DNA of 64,000 bases from Pelomonas sp. Root1237. GTDB lineage: Bacteria; Pseudomonadota; Gammaproteobacteria; Burkholderiales; Burkholderiaceae_C. The stretch lies in NCBI RefSeq assembly GCF_001425055.1, contig NZ_LMDK01000021.1, positions 62,001 to 126,000 of the forward strand, in the 5' to 3' direction. Below are positions 42,427 through 52,365 of this stretch, piece after piece. The stretch's first letter is position 1. Every line of letters starts with the position of its first letter. The position numbers were made by a program, and so were the translations under genes. Below the pieces are notes generated by a model, which saw only the letters and a list, made by a program, of their open reading frames with translations, had not been told where the DNA came from and did no database searches.

Positions 42427-42484
42427 AAGGGTCCCTCGGATGGTGGTGGGTTTGTTTGCGCAATCATATTTGGCTTGGGGACTC

Positions 42485-44611
42485 TCAGCCGCCGCGCCCC
42501 GGCGCGAAGTTGAAGCGCAGCGCTTTGTAGTCGTCCAGCGAGCGCTCGGGGGGCCGCACGCCGGGCGGCAGCAGCAACCCCGAGGCGGACTGGAAATAGG
42601 CGAGGCAGGCATCCCGCCACCAGCGAGCCTCGGTCTCCTGCACTGCCAGGTAGGCGGTGACGTCGGCATGGCGGACGGGGTCGATGTCGGCTTGCAGCGT
42701 GGCCCAGCGCGCGCGCATGTCGACGACGCTCGCGACGCCACGGTCGTAGCGCGCTACCAATTCGGCCCACAGCGTGCGGCCAGACGCCAGCCGGTAATCC
42801 CAGGGCAGGTGGTGGAACCAGAGCAGCCACTCCTCGGGCGTCGTCTCCGGCCGTGCCAGGCGGGCGGCCCAGCCGGGCGCGTACTGGGCCGTCGCGTTGC
42901 TGCCGCGCGGCGAGCGGTCGAAACCGATGCCGTCACGGCCGGCGCGGTGGAAGTAGACCGGGTTCCAATCGGCCCGCTCCAGGTTGTCGACCCAGGGCGC
43001 CGGGCCATGGTGGTGGCCCGTGCCCATCAGGTGGTGCAGGCCGAGGGGCATCATGTAGTCGACGACAGCTTCACGCGAGGCCAGCATCATTGAGACGAGG
43101 GTGTCCACCGCACGCGGTGTCCTCGTGAAGGTCTGCTGCACCCATTCGCGGGCGATGTCGGCCGAGGCGAGATCCTGGTCCCAGGCCAGGCGGCCAAACG
43201 CGTACCAATTGGCGCAATCGAAATGCGAACCGCACCAGTTGCGGTCGCTGCCGATGTTGGCCACGCCGGCCATCGCCGTGATCTGGCGGGCCACGGTCGC
43301 TCCTTGTGGCTTCGCGCGGGTATCGGCGCGCAGAACTTCTTCGAACAGGGGCCCGAGGTAGACGAGGTGGGTGGAGAAGCCGAGGTATTCCTTGGTGATC
43401 TGCAGCTCCAGCGCCAGCGGCGTCTTCGGCATGGCGCCGAACAGCGGATGGAAGGGCTCGCGCGGCTGGAAGTCGATGGCGCCGTTCTTGACCTGCACGA
43501 TGACGTTGGGCGCAAAGCGGCCGTCCAGCGGCTGAAACTCCGCATAGCCCTGCTTCGCGCGGTCACCCGCGTCCGGCGCGTAGACGAAAGCCCGCCACAT
43601 GACGATGCCGCCGTGCGGCGCCAATGCCTCGGCCAGCATGTTGGCGCCGTCGGCGTGGTGGCGGCCATAGTCCTGCGGCCCCGGCTGGCCCTCGGAATTG
43701 GCCTTGACGAGAAAACCACCGAAGTCGGGGATGCGCCGGTAGATCTCGTCGGCCTTGGCCTGCCACCAGGCGCGCACGGCCGGGTCCAGCGGGTCTGCAG
43801 TCTTCAGCCCGCCCAGTTCGACGGGCGCCGAGAAGCGTGCCGACAGGTAGACGCGGATGCCATACGGCCTGAACACGTCGGCCAGCGCCGCCGCCTTGGC
43901 CAGGAAAGGCGCGGTCAGGGAATCGGCCTTGGCATTGACGTTGTTCAGCACCGTGCCGTTGATGCCCAGCGACGCATTCGCGCGGGCGTAGTCGACGTAG
44001 CGCCCATCGCGGATGTCGGGCAGCTTCCACCAGTCCCAGATCGACGCGCCCGCATAGCCGCGCTCGACCGTGCGGTCCAGGTTGTCCCAGTGGTTGAGCA
44101 GGCGCAAGCCGACCTTGGGCGCGGACCGCAGGTCCAGCTTGCCCAGGTTGGTGCCCGTCTGCGCCGCGCGCAGCCAGGCAAAGCTGCCGTAGAGCAGGCC
44201 GATGTCGGCGTTGGCCGCGATCAAGGTCACGGCCCGGCCTTGGAGCTTCAGGCTGCGCAGCAGATAGCCCTCGCGGCCCAGCTCGGCCCAGGGCAAGTTC
44301 AGCCCGGCCGGCGCGCTGGCCGGCGTGACCAGCAGCAGAGCACCGTCCGCCAGCTGGGCCGACACGGCCGGCTCCCGCCCCGTCAGGCCCGCCACGCCGC
44401 GCTTCAATTCCGCAACGGCGGCCTGCAGCGTTGGTGACATCGGCTCGGCAGGGAGGATGCTGCGGGCCCGCGTCAGCACCTCGCTTTGAGTCACGGCTGG
44501 CAATGCGCGGTAGCGCTGCCACAGTTCGAAGCCATCCTCCACCGCACTCCATGCGGGTTGCAGCGCGGCCGCCAGCAGCAAGCCGGCCAGGCCTCGGGCC
44601 CATGTCTTCAT
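42485..44611 (-). CDS. GH67 alpha-glucuronidase, exported
   Basis: 708 residues from the ATG at 44611 (MKTWARGLAGLLLAAALQPA) with a signal peptide ending near AWSA. Catalytic residues of GH67 are in place: Glu307 (VKANSEGQPGP), Asp380 (NGAIDFQPREP) and Glu408 (LQITKEY); spacing 73 and 28 equals that of Cellvibrio Glc67A (E292, D365, E393). It removes (4-O-methyl-)glucuronic acid from the ends of xylo-oligosaccharides, here in the periplasm. First gene of the operon with lacI, udh and SMP-30. A CAGGAGACC ribosome site and a xyl-box-like operator lie upstream. Confidence 0.95.
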   Translation of the reverse strand: MKTWARGLAGLLLAAALQPAWSAVEDGFELWQRYRALPAVTQSEVLTRARSILPAEPMSPTLQAAVAELKRGVAGLTGREPAVSAQLADGALLLVTPASAPAGLNLPWAELGREGYLLRSLKLQGRAVTLIAANADIGLLYGSFAWLRAAQTGTNLGKLDLRSAPKVGLRLLNHWDNLDRTVERGYAGASIWDWWKLPDIRDGRYVDYARANASLGINGTVLNNVNAKADSLTAPFLAKAAALADVFRPYGIRVYLSARFSAPVELGGLKTADPLDPAVRAWWQAKADEIYRRIPDFGGFLVKANSEGQPGPQDYGRHHADGANMLAEALAPHGGIVMWRAFVYAPDAGDRAKQGYAEFQPLDGRFAPNVIVQVKNGAIDFQPREPFHPLFGAMPKTPLALELQITKEYLGFSTHLVYLGPLFEEVLRADTRAKPQGATVARQITAMAGVANIGSDRNWCGSHFDCANWYAFGRLAWDQDLASADIAREWVQQTFTRTPRAVDTLVSMMLASREAVVDYMMPLGLHHLMGTGHHHGPAPWVDNLERADWNPVYFHRAGRDGIGFDRSPRGSNATAQYAPGWAARLARPETTPEEWLLWFHHLPWDYRLASGRTLWAELVARYDRGVASVVDMRARWATLQADIDPVRHADVTAYLAVQETEARWWRDACLAYFQSASGLLLPPGVRPPERSLDDYKALRFNFAPGRGG

Positions 44612-44689
44612 CAGGTCTCCTGTATGGGCCGACCGGGGTCGCAACCCCGGAATCGCGGGAATGTTAGAGATTTCTCGCTTGCGCAATGC

Positions 44690-44709
44690 AAAATGGTAGC
44701 GCTACATTT
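44690..44709. promoter_or_regulatory. xyl-box-like LacI operator before GH67
   Basis: AATGGTAGCGCTACATTT with a perfect 10-bp core palindrome GTAGCGCTAC centred at 44700.5. It is about 80 bp before the GH67 start on the minus strand, in an AT-rich patch suited to a promoter, and could also influence the divergent plus-strand operon. A further match, GGTAGCGCTGCC centred at 44514.5, lies inside the GH67 coding region. Confidence 0.82.
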
Positions 44710-44985
44710 GAGTCCATAGCAAGCGGTGTCGGAAGGACGCCGCTCAAGACGGAGACCGCATTGAATTCTCATCCCGCCCTACCGGCTCCCGCCACCTGCC
44801 CCTACGCCCTCGCGCTTCGGGGAGATGCGCTGAAAGCCGCGTGATGGTCGGGGCTGTCGCCACGCCGCCGGGCCGGCAGCGCTGGGTTATCTGCGCGCGG
44901 CTCTTCGTTGCGGCCACCGTCAACCACCTCCCCACCCTGCAGCGGCCCTTCGCGGCCGACGGGCTGTAAACCATCTAGGGCCCGC
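44710..44985. other. Intergenic leader between the two divergent xylan operons
   Basis: 276 bases hold no convincing gene. A short palindrome CAGCGCTG is centred at 44880.5 and a hairpin CGGCC-N6-GGCCG lies near 44942-44957. The promoter of the xylR-xylA-type operon must be here, but I could not pick clear -35/-10 boxes. No ROK-type AT-rich operator was visible. Confidence 0.4.
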
Positions 44986-46182
44986 ATGCAGTTCACCGCC
45001 GATCAGCACCTGCTCAAAGACCTCAACCGCATGGCCGTCGTGCGGCAGCTGAGCGCGTGGCCCGGGCAGTCGCGTGCGGCGCTGGCCGAGTCGCTGCAGC
45101 TGACCAAATCCACCGTCAGCGGGCTGGTGAAGGAGCTGATCCACGAGGGCTGGCTGCTGGAGCGCGAGGTCGTCGCGACCGGCGAGCTGGGCCGCCGGCC
45201 GACGCCCCTCTTCGTCGACCCCGGACGGCTGGTGCTGCTGGGCGCCGAGCTGGGCGTGGAGGGCGTGCAGGTCGTCGCCACCTCGCTGACCGGCGACGTG
45301 CTGGCCCGTGCGCGCGCGCCGCTGGACGCCGGACGGGACGCCCCTCTCGCGCTGATGCGCGCCGCCCGGCTACTGACGCAGGTGTACGCGCGCCTGGACA
45401 CGCCGGCTCAGCGGGTCATCGGCATCGGCATCGGGCTGCCCGGCGGCGTGGACGAGCAACGCGGCCATCTGCATTTCGCCCACAACCTCGGCTGGCGCGA
45501 CCTGCCCGTCGGCCGGCTGCTGGTCGAGCATCTGCGCAACACGCCGCTGCAAGGCGTGCCGCTGTTCGTGCAGAACGACGCCGATGCTGCGGCCCTGGGC
45601 GAGCTGGAGTTCGGCGCAGACGGTCGCGACCCGCTGATCTACCTGAGCCTGGGCCTGGGCGTGGGCGCCGGCATCGTCGTCGAGGACCGGCTGCTGACCG
45701 GCGCTCACGGCCTGGCTGGGGAGGTCGGCCACACGACGCTGGAGATCGACGGCCCGCGCTGCAGCTGCGGCCGCCGCGGCTGCGCCGAAGCCATGATCGG
45801 CTTTCGGACCATGCTGCCCGCTGGCGAAGAAGGCGGTGGCCTGGCCGGGATCCAGCGCCGGCTGAGCGCCAGGCAGCCCGACAGCATCGAAGCCGTCGCC
45901 CGCGCCGGCAGCTATCTGGGCATGCTGCTGGGTAATCTCTGCGCCGCCTACGACCCCGGCCGCATCGTGCTCGGCGGCCCCGCCGTCGAGATCGGCGCCC
46001 CCTTTCTCGAGCACGCCTTCCGCACGCTGGAAGCCTATGCCAGCGCCGCCGGCGTGGCGCCGCCCCTGGTCACCCTGTCGCGCTTCGGCGTCGATGCCGT
46101 CGCCGTCGGTGCCGCGGCCCTGGCCCGCTACCGTCTCACCCGCCCCCTGATCGCCGCCAGCCGCCTGGCTGCGGCCGCCTGA
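44986..46182 (+). CDS. ROK-family transcriptional regulator (XylR type)
   Basis: 398 residues from the ATG at 44986 (MQFTADQHLLKDLNRMAVVR). N-terminal winged helix: GQSRAALAESLQLTKSTVSG, LVKELIHEGWLLE. The ROK domain has sugar-site motifs IGIGIGLPGGVDEQRG, FVQNDADAAALGE and GLAGEVGHTTLE, and the zinc motif CSCGRRGCAEAM. Such regulators repress xylose genes and release DNA on binding xylose. It is the first gene of the plus-strand xylan operon and likely controls it. The gap to GH43 is 18 bases. Confidence 0.92.
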   Translation: MQFTADQHLLKDLNRMAVVRQLSAWPGQSRAALAESLQLTKSTVSGLVKELIHEGWLLEREVVATGELGRRPTPLFVDPGRLVLLGAELGVEGVQVVATSLTGDVLARARAPLDAGRDAPLALMRAARLLTQVYARLDTPAQRVIGIGIGLPGGVDEQRGHLHFAHNLGWRDLPVGRLLVEHLRNTPLQGVPLFVQNDADAAALGELEFGADGRDPLIYLSLGLGVGAGIVVEDRLLTGAHGLAGEVGHTTLEIDGPRCSCGRRGCAEAMIGFRTMLPAGEEGGGLAGIQRRLSARQPDSIEAVARAGSYLGMLLGNLCAAYDPGRIVLGGPAVEIGAPFLEHAFRTLEAYASAAGVAPPLVTLSRFGVDAVAVGAAALARYRLTRPLIAASRLAAAA

Positions 46183-46200
46183 CTCTCTCTGCACCGACAC

Positions 46201-47856
46201 ATGATCACCAACCCCATCCTGCCGGGCTTTCACGCCGACCCCTCGATCTGCCGCGTTCCAAGTGATGGCGGTGACGACTACTACATCGCCACCTCCACCT
46301 TCGAGTGGTGGCCCGGGGTGCGCATCCACCATTCGCGCGACCTGCAAAACTGGCGCCACCACAGCTACGCCGTCACGCGCAAGAGCCAGCTCGACCTGCT
46401 CGGCCACCCCGACTCGGCCGGCGTCTGGGCGCCCTGCCTGAGTTACTCGGGTGGCCAGTTCTGGCTCATCTACACCGACGTGCGCTCCACCTTCGGCGCA
46501 TTCAAGGACACCCACAACTACCTGATCACCGCGCCCAGCATCGACGGCCCGTGGAGCGAGCCCATCTACCTGAACAGCTCCGGCTTCGACCCCAGCCTCT
46601 TCCATGACGACGATGGCCGCCAGTGGCTGCTGAACCAGCAATGGATCCACCAGCCCGGCAAGCACCACTTCAACGGCATCCTGCTGCAGGAGTACGACCA
46701 CGAAGCCAGGCGCCTGATCGGCCCGGTGAAGAACATCTATGCCGGCACGCCGCTGGGCGTGGTCGAAGGGCCCCACCTCTACCGCCGCAACGGCTGGTAC
46801 TACCTGCTGACGGCCGAGGGCGGCACCTTCTACGAGCATGCCGTCACGCTGGCCCGCTCACGCAACATCGACGGCCCCTACGAGACGCTGCCTGGCAACC
46901 CGCTGCTGACGGCCTGGCAGCAGCGCACCGACGGCCTGCAGCGCAGCGGCCACGCCAGCCTCGTGCAGACGGCCCATGGCGATTGGTACCTCGCCCACCT
47001 CTGTGGTCGCCCGCTGGAATGGAGTGGCCCCAACGCGGACAGGCAGAACGGCGAGTACGTCGGCCTGCACTGCCCGCTGGGCCGCGAGACCGGCATCCAG
47101 CGCATCCACTGGCGCGATGACGACTGGCCGGAGATCGAAGGCGGCGGCAATGCGCCGCACTTGCAGGTGGCCGGGCCGGGCCTTCCCGAGCATGTCTTCC
47201 CGGCCGAGCCGGCGCGCGACGATTTCGACGGCGTCACGCTCAACCACCACCTGAACTCGCTGCGCGTGCCCTTTGACGAAAGCTGGATCTCGCTGACCGA
47301 GCGCCCCGGCTGGCTGCGCCTGAAGGGCCGCGAATCGCTGATGAGCCTGTTCGACCAGAGCCTCGTCGCGCGCCGCCAGCAGCATTTCAACTGCCGCATC
47401 GAGACGCGCCTGGAATTTGCACCCGAGCTATTCCAGCAGATGGCCGGCCTGGTGGCCTACTACAACACTGGCAACCACGCCTATCTGCACGTCAGCCGCG
47501 ATGTCGATTCCGGCCGGCGCGTGCTGCGCCTGACCGTCAACCGCGACTCGGCGCTGAGCGAGCCGGCCACGCCGGTCGTGCTGGCGGAGGGCCCGGTCGA
47601 CCTGGCCGTCGAGTTCCGCCACGACCGCTACCAGTTCCAGTTCGCTCAAGCCAATCAAGCGGGCGGTGCCTGGCAGGACGTCGGCCCGGCGCTGGACACC
47701 GCCATGCTCAGCGACGAAGCCGTGACGCGCTTCGTCGATGGCTACGCGCGCAGCTTCGGCTTCACCGGCAACTTCATCGGCATTGCCTGCCAGGACCTGT
47801 CGGGCCAGCGCCTTGCCGCGGACTTCGACTACCTTTCTTACGAAGCACGGCCCTGA
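46201..47856 (+). CDS. GH43 beta-xylosidase
   Basis: 551 residues, no signal peptide, so cytoplasmic. Five-bladed propeller with the GH43 residues Asp13 (GFHADPSI), Asp130 (GFDPSLF) and Glu189 (VVEGPHLY), and WWPGVRIHHSRDLQNWR near the start. The C-terminal beta-sandwich (about 340-551; FNCRIETRLEFAPELFQQMA, GLVAYYNTGNHAYL) is the XynB/GH43_C2 domain that completes the active site. It would split xylobiose and short xylo-oligosaccharides brought in by the next gene's transporter into xylose. Confidence 0.95.
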   Translation: MITNPILPGFHADPSICRVPSDGGDDYYIATSTFEWWPGVRIHHSRDLQNWRHHSYAVTRKSQLDLLGHPDSAGVWAPCLSYSGGQFWLIYTDVRSTFGAFKDTHNYLITAPSIDGPWSEPIYLNSSGFDPSLFHDDDGRQWLLNQQWIHQPGKHHFNGILLQEYDHEARRLIGPVKNIYAGTPLGVVEGPHLYRRNGWYYLLTAEGGTFYEHAVTLARSRNIDGPYETLPGNPLLTAWQQRTDGLQRSGHASLVQTAHGDWYLAHLCGRPLEWSGPNADRQNGEYVGLHCPLGRETGIQRIHWRDDDWPEIEGGGNAPHLQVAGPGLPEHVFPAEPARDDFDGVTLNHHLNSLRVPFDESWISLTERPGWLRLKGRESLMSLFDQSLVARRQQHFNCRIETRLEFAPELFQQMAGLVAYYNTGNHAYLHVSRDVDSGRRVLRLTVNRDSALSEPATPVVLAEGPVDLAVEFRHDRYQFQFAQANQAGGAWQDVGPALDTAMLSDEAVTRFVDGYARSFGFTGNFIGIACQDLSGQRLAADFDYLSYEARP

Positions 47857-47891
47857 GACCGCGCCTCTCTTAAAACGACACGAGACACCCC

Positions 47892-49445
47892 ATGGCCACC
47901 ACCCACCAGCCCTTGTCCTTCATGGAGAAGGCCGGTTACAGCTGCGGCGACGCGGCTGCGAACCTGGTCTTCATGTCCATGATCCTGTTCCAGCTCAACT
48001 TCTACACCGACGTGTTCGGGTTGAGTGCGAGCACGGCGGCCGCCATCCTGCTGTGGCCGCGGCTGTGGGATGCCATCTTCGACCCCGTCATGGGCGTGCT
48101 GGCCGACCGCACCGAGACGCGCTGGGGCAAGTTCCGCCCCTGGGTGCTGTGGACCTCGGTGCCCTGGGCCGTCGTCATGGTGCTGGCCTACACGTCACCC
48201 GACCCGGCCTGGGGCTGGAGCACCGGCATGGTGGTGGCCTATGCGGGCATCACCAACACGCTGCTGATGACGCTGTACTCGATGAACAACATGCCCTACT
48301 CGGCGCTGGGCGGCGTCATGACGGCGGACCTCAACGAGCGCACCAAGCTCAACTCCTACCGCTTCGTGTCGGTCAACGTCGCGCAGTTCGTCGTGGGCGG
48401 TTTCACGCTGCCGCTGGTGGCCAAGTTCGCGCAAGGCGCCGACCGCGCCCACGGCTGGCAGGTCACGATGACGATCTGGGCCGCGGCCTGCCTGCTGCTC
48501 TTCATGGTCACCTTCTTCACGACCAAGGAGCGCATCAAGCCCATCGCGCAGGCCAAGTCCTCGCCCAGGCAGGATTTCAGCGACCTGCTGAAGAACGGCC
48601 CGTGGATCGCGCTGGTGGCCTACACGCTCTTCCACTTTGCGCTGCTGGCGCTGCGCGGCGGCGCCCACTACAACTACTACCACCACTACGCCGACAAGGC
48701 CGCCATGTTCGACTTCGTTGCAGCCCTGGGCCTGACGACGCCCGACGCGGCAGGCACTGGCAGCCTGGCCGACAGCCTGGGCTACATCGTGCACGGCACG
48801 CGCGACGGCCTGGCCCAGTCCAACACGGCCGACGTGTTCAACAGCATCGTCAACATGGTGGGCACAGGCACCACCATCGTCGTCATCATGCTGTCGGTGG
48901 GCCTGTCCGCGCGCTTCGGCAAACGCACGGTCGCCATCACCTGCTTCGCGCTGTCGACGCTGACTGCCTCCGCCCTCTACCTGCTGCCGCCCACCGCTAC
49001 CTGGGGCATGGTGGGCCTGGCCTTCCTGGGCTCCGTCGTCTATGCGCCGACCTGCGCCGTCATGTGGGCCATGTATGCCGACGCGGCGGACTACTCAGAG
49101 TGGCAGACCGGCCGGCGCTTCACCGGCATGGTCTTCGCCACCATCGGCTTCTCGCTGAAGGCAGGCCTGGCCATCGGTTCGGCGGCCCTGCTGTGGATCC
49201 TGGCCGGCTTCTTCGGCTACGACACCCAGCAGGCTGCGGCGCCCAATGCCGTTGAGGGCTACCGCTTCATGTCCAGCATCTTTGTCGGCCTGCTGTTTGC
49301 GGCCTGCACAGTCTGCATGCTCGCCAACAAGCTGACCAAGCAGACCACGCTGACGATGGCCGACGAGCTGGCCCAGCGCCGCCAGAAGGCCGGCGCCGGC
49401 CCTGATGACGACGGCCCGGCCAATGCCGTACCGGCCACCGCCTGA
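47892..49445 (+). CDS. GPH-family sugar:cation symporter (xyloside transporter)
   Basis: 517 residues with twelve membrane segments. GPH hallmarks: SFMEKAGYSCGDAAANLVFM at the start, LLWPRLWDAIFDPVMGVLAD, RTETRWGKFRPWVLW and YADAADYSEWQTGRRFTGMV. It belongs with XylP/XynB-type transporters importing xylosides or xylo-oligosaccharides with Na+ or H+. An insertion in the second half (AAMFDFVAALGLTTPDAAGT) makes it longer than the usual 450-480 residues. It lies between GH43 and xylA in the operon. Confidence 0.92.
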   Translation: MATTHQPLSFMEKAGYSCGDAAANLVFMSMILFQLNFYTDVFGLSASTAAAILLWPRLWDAIFDPVMGVLADRTETRWGKFRPWVLWTSVPWAVVMVLAYTSPDPAWGWSTGMVVAYAGITNTLLMTLYSMNNMPYSALGGVMTADLNERTKLNSYRFVSVNVAQFVVGGFTLPLVAKFAQGADRAHGWQVTMTIWAAACLLLFMVTFFTTKERIKPIAQAKSSPRQDFSDLLKNGPWIALVAYTLFHFALLALRGGAHYNYYHHYADKAAMFDFVAALGLTTPDAAGTGSLADSLGYIVHGTRDGLAQSNTADVFNSIVNMVGTGTTIVVIMLSVGLSARFGKRTVAITCFALSTLTASALYLLPPTATWGMVGLAFLGSVVYAPTCAVMWAMYADAADYSEWQTGRRFTGMVFATIGFSLKAGLAIGSAALLWILAGFFGYDTQQAAAPNAVEGYRFMSSIFVGLLFAACTVCMLANKLTKQTTLTMADELAQRRQKAGAGPDDDGPANAVPATA

Positions 49446-49488
49446 CCTCTTTCACCACCCTTCCCTGATCCCGCAGTAAGGACCCGCC

Positions 49489-50805
49489 ATGAGCACCGCC
49501 TATTCCGACCTCCCCACCGTCCCCTACGAAGGCCCCCAGTCCACCAACCCGCTGGCCTACCACTGGTATGACGCCAAGCGCGTCGTGATGGGCAAGACGC
49601 TGGCCGAGCACCTGCGACCGGCCGTCTGCTACTGGCACAACTTCTGCTGGAAGGGCGAGGACATCTTCGGCCTGGGAGCCACCGCCCACCAGCGCAACTG
49701 GTTCGCCGAGGCTGACGCCGTCACAGCCGCCAAGATCAAGCTGGATGCCGCCTTTGACCTCTTCGGCAAGCTCGGCCTGCCCTACTGGTGCTTCCATGAC
49801 CGCGACGTGGCCCCCGAAGGCGCGACGCTGGCTGAGTCCAACCGCATCCTCGACGGCCTGCTCGAAGCCGCGGCCAAGAAGATGCAGGATCAGAAGATCG
49901 GCCTGCTCTGGGGCACGGCCAACCTGTTTTCCAACCCGCGCTTCATGAGCGGCGCGGCCACCAACCCCGACCCCGAGGTCTTCGCTTACGCCGCAGCGCA
50001 AGTGAAGCACGTGCTCGAGTGGACGAATCGCCTGGGCGGTCAGAACTATGTGCTGTGGGGCGGCCGTGAAGGCTACGAGACCCTGCTGAACACCGACCTC
50101 AAGCGCGAGCTGGCCCAGTACGGCCGCTTCCTGTCGGCCGTGGTGGAGCACAAGCACAAGATCGGCTTCAAGGGCGCCATCCTCATCGAGCCCAAGCCGC
50201 AGGAGCCCACCAAGCACCAGTACGACTACGACAGTGCCACGGTCTACGGCTTCCTGAAGACCTATGGCCTGGAGAACGAGGTCAAGGTCAATCTGGAGGT
50301 GAACCACGCCACGCTGGCCGGTCACAGCTTCGAGCATGAGGTCGCGACCGCCTGTGCCCTGGGCATCTTCGGCTCCATCGACGCCAACCGCGGCGACGAG
50401 CAGCTGGGCTGGGACACCGACCAGTTCCCCAACAACCACGCGGCCCTGGTGCCGGCCATGCTGGAGATCATCCGCGCGGGCGGCTTCACGACCGGCGGCA
50501 CCAACTTCGACGCCAAGGTGCGCCGCCAGTCCATCGACCCGACCGACCAGCTCGAAGGCCATATCGGCGGCATGGACACCATGGCCCGCGCCTTCCTGAG
50601 CGCGGCGGCGCTGTACGAAAGCGGCCAGCTGGAGAAGGCCGTGGGCGATCGCTATGCGGGCTGGAACGGCGAGCTGGGCCAGAAGATCCAGGCGGGCGCC
50701 AGCCTTGACGATTTGGCTGCCATCGTGCACGCCCAGGGCATTTCGCCCGTTGCGCGCTCCGGCCGTCAGGAGCGCCTGGAGAACGTCGTCAACGCTTTCG
50801 TTTAA
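49489..50805 (+). CDS. xylA: Xylose isomerase
   Basis: 438 residues, the length of class II xylose isomerases. Signatures: [20 protein letters not shown], active-site [12 protein letters not shown] (His, Asp), [63 protein letters not shown] and [20 protein letters not shown] with the metal ligands. It converts D-xylose to D-xylulose in the cytosol. xylB starts 2 bases after the stop. Confidence 0.98.
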   Translation: MSTAYSDLPTVPYEGPQSTNPLAYHWYDAKRVVMGKTLAEHLRPAVCYWHNFCWKGEDIFGLGATAHQRNWFAEADAVTAAKIKLDAAFDLFGKLGLPYWCFHDRDVAPEGATLAESNRILDGLLEAAAKKMQDQKIGLLWGTANLFSNPRFMSGAATNPDPEVFAYAAAQVKHVLEWTNRLGGQNYVLWGGREGYETLLNTDLKRELAQYGRFLSAVVEHKHKIGFKGAILIEPKPQEPTKHQYDYDSATVYGFLKTYGLENEVKVNLEVNHATLAGHSFEHEVATACALGIFGSIDANRGDEQLGWDTDQFPNNHAALVPAMLEIIRAGGFTTGGTNFDAKVRRQSIDPTDQLEGHIGGMDTMARAFLSAAALYESGQLEKAVGDRYAGWNGELGQKIQAGASLDDLAAIVHAQGISPVARSGRQERLENVVNAFV

Positions 50806-50807
50806 GC

Positions 50808-52271
<1,464 letters not shown>

Positions 52272-52365
52272 GCGTCACTGCCAGGCGGGCGGCTTCGCGC
52301 CATGCATCGCCGACACTGAAGCGCTCAGACAACTGATCTGCTCTCACCAGCACCAAGTCCTGCGC

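Noticed and set aside
44505-44524. GGTAGCGCTGCC inside GH67 as an auxiliary LacI operator
   Set aside because: It encodes the conserved-looking WQRYRALPA and differs from the consensus on one side; kept only as a remark on the 44690 site.
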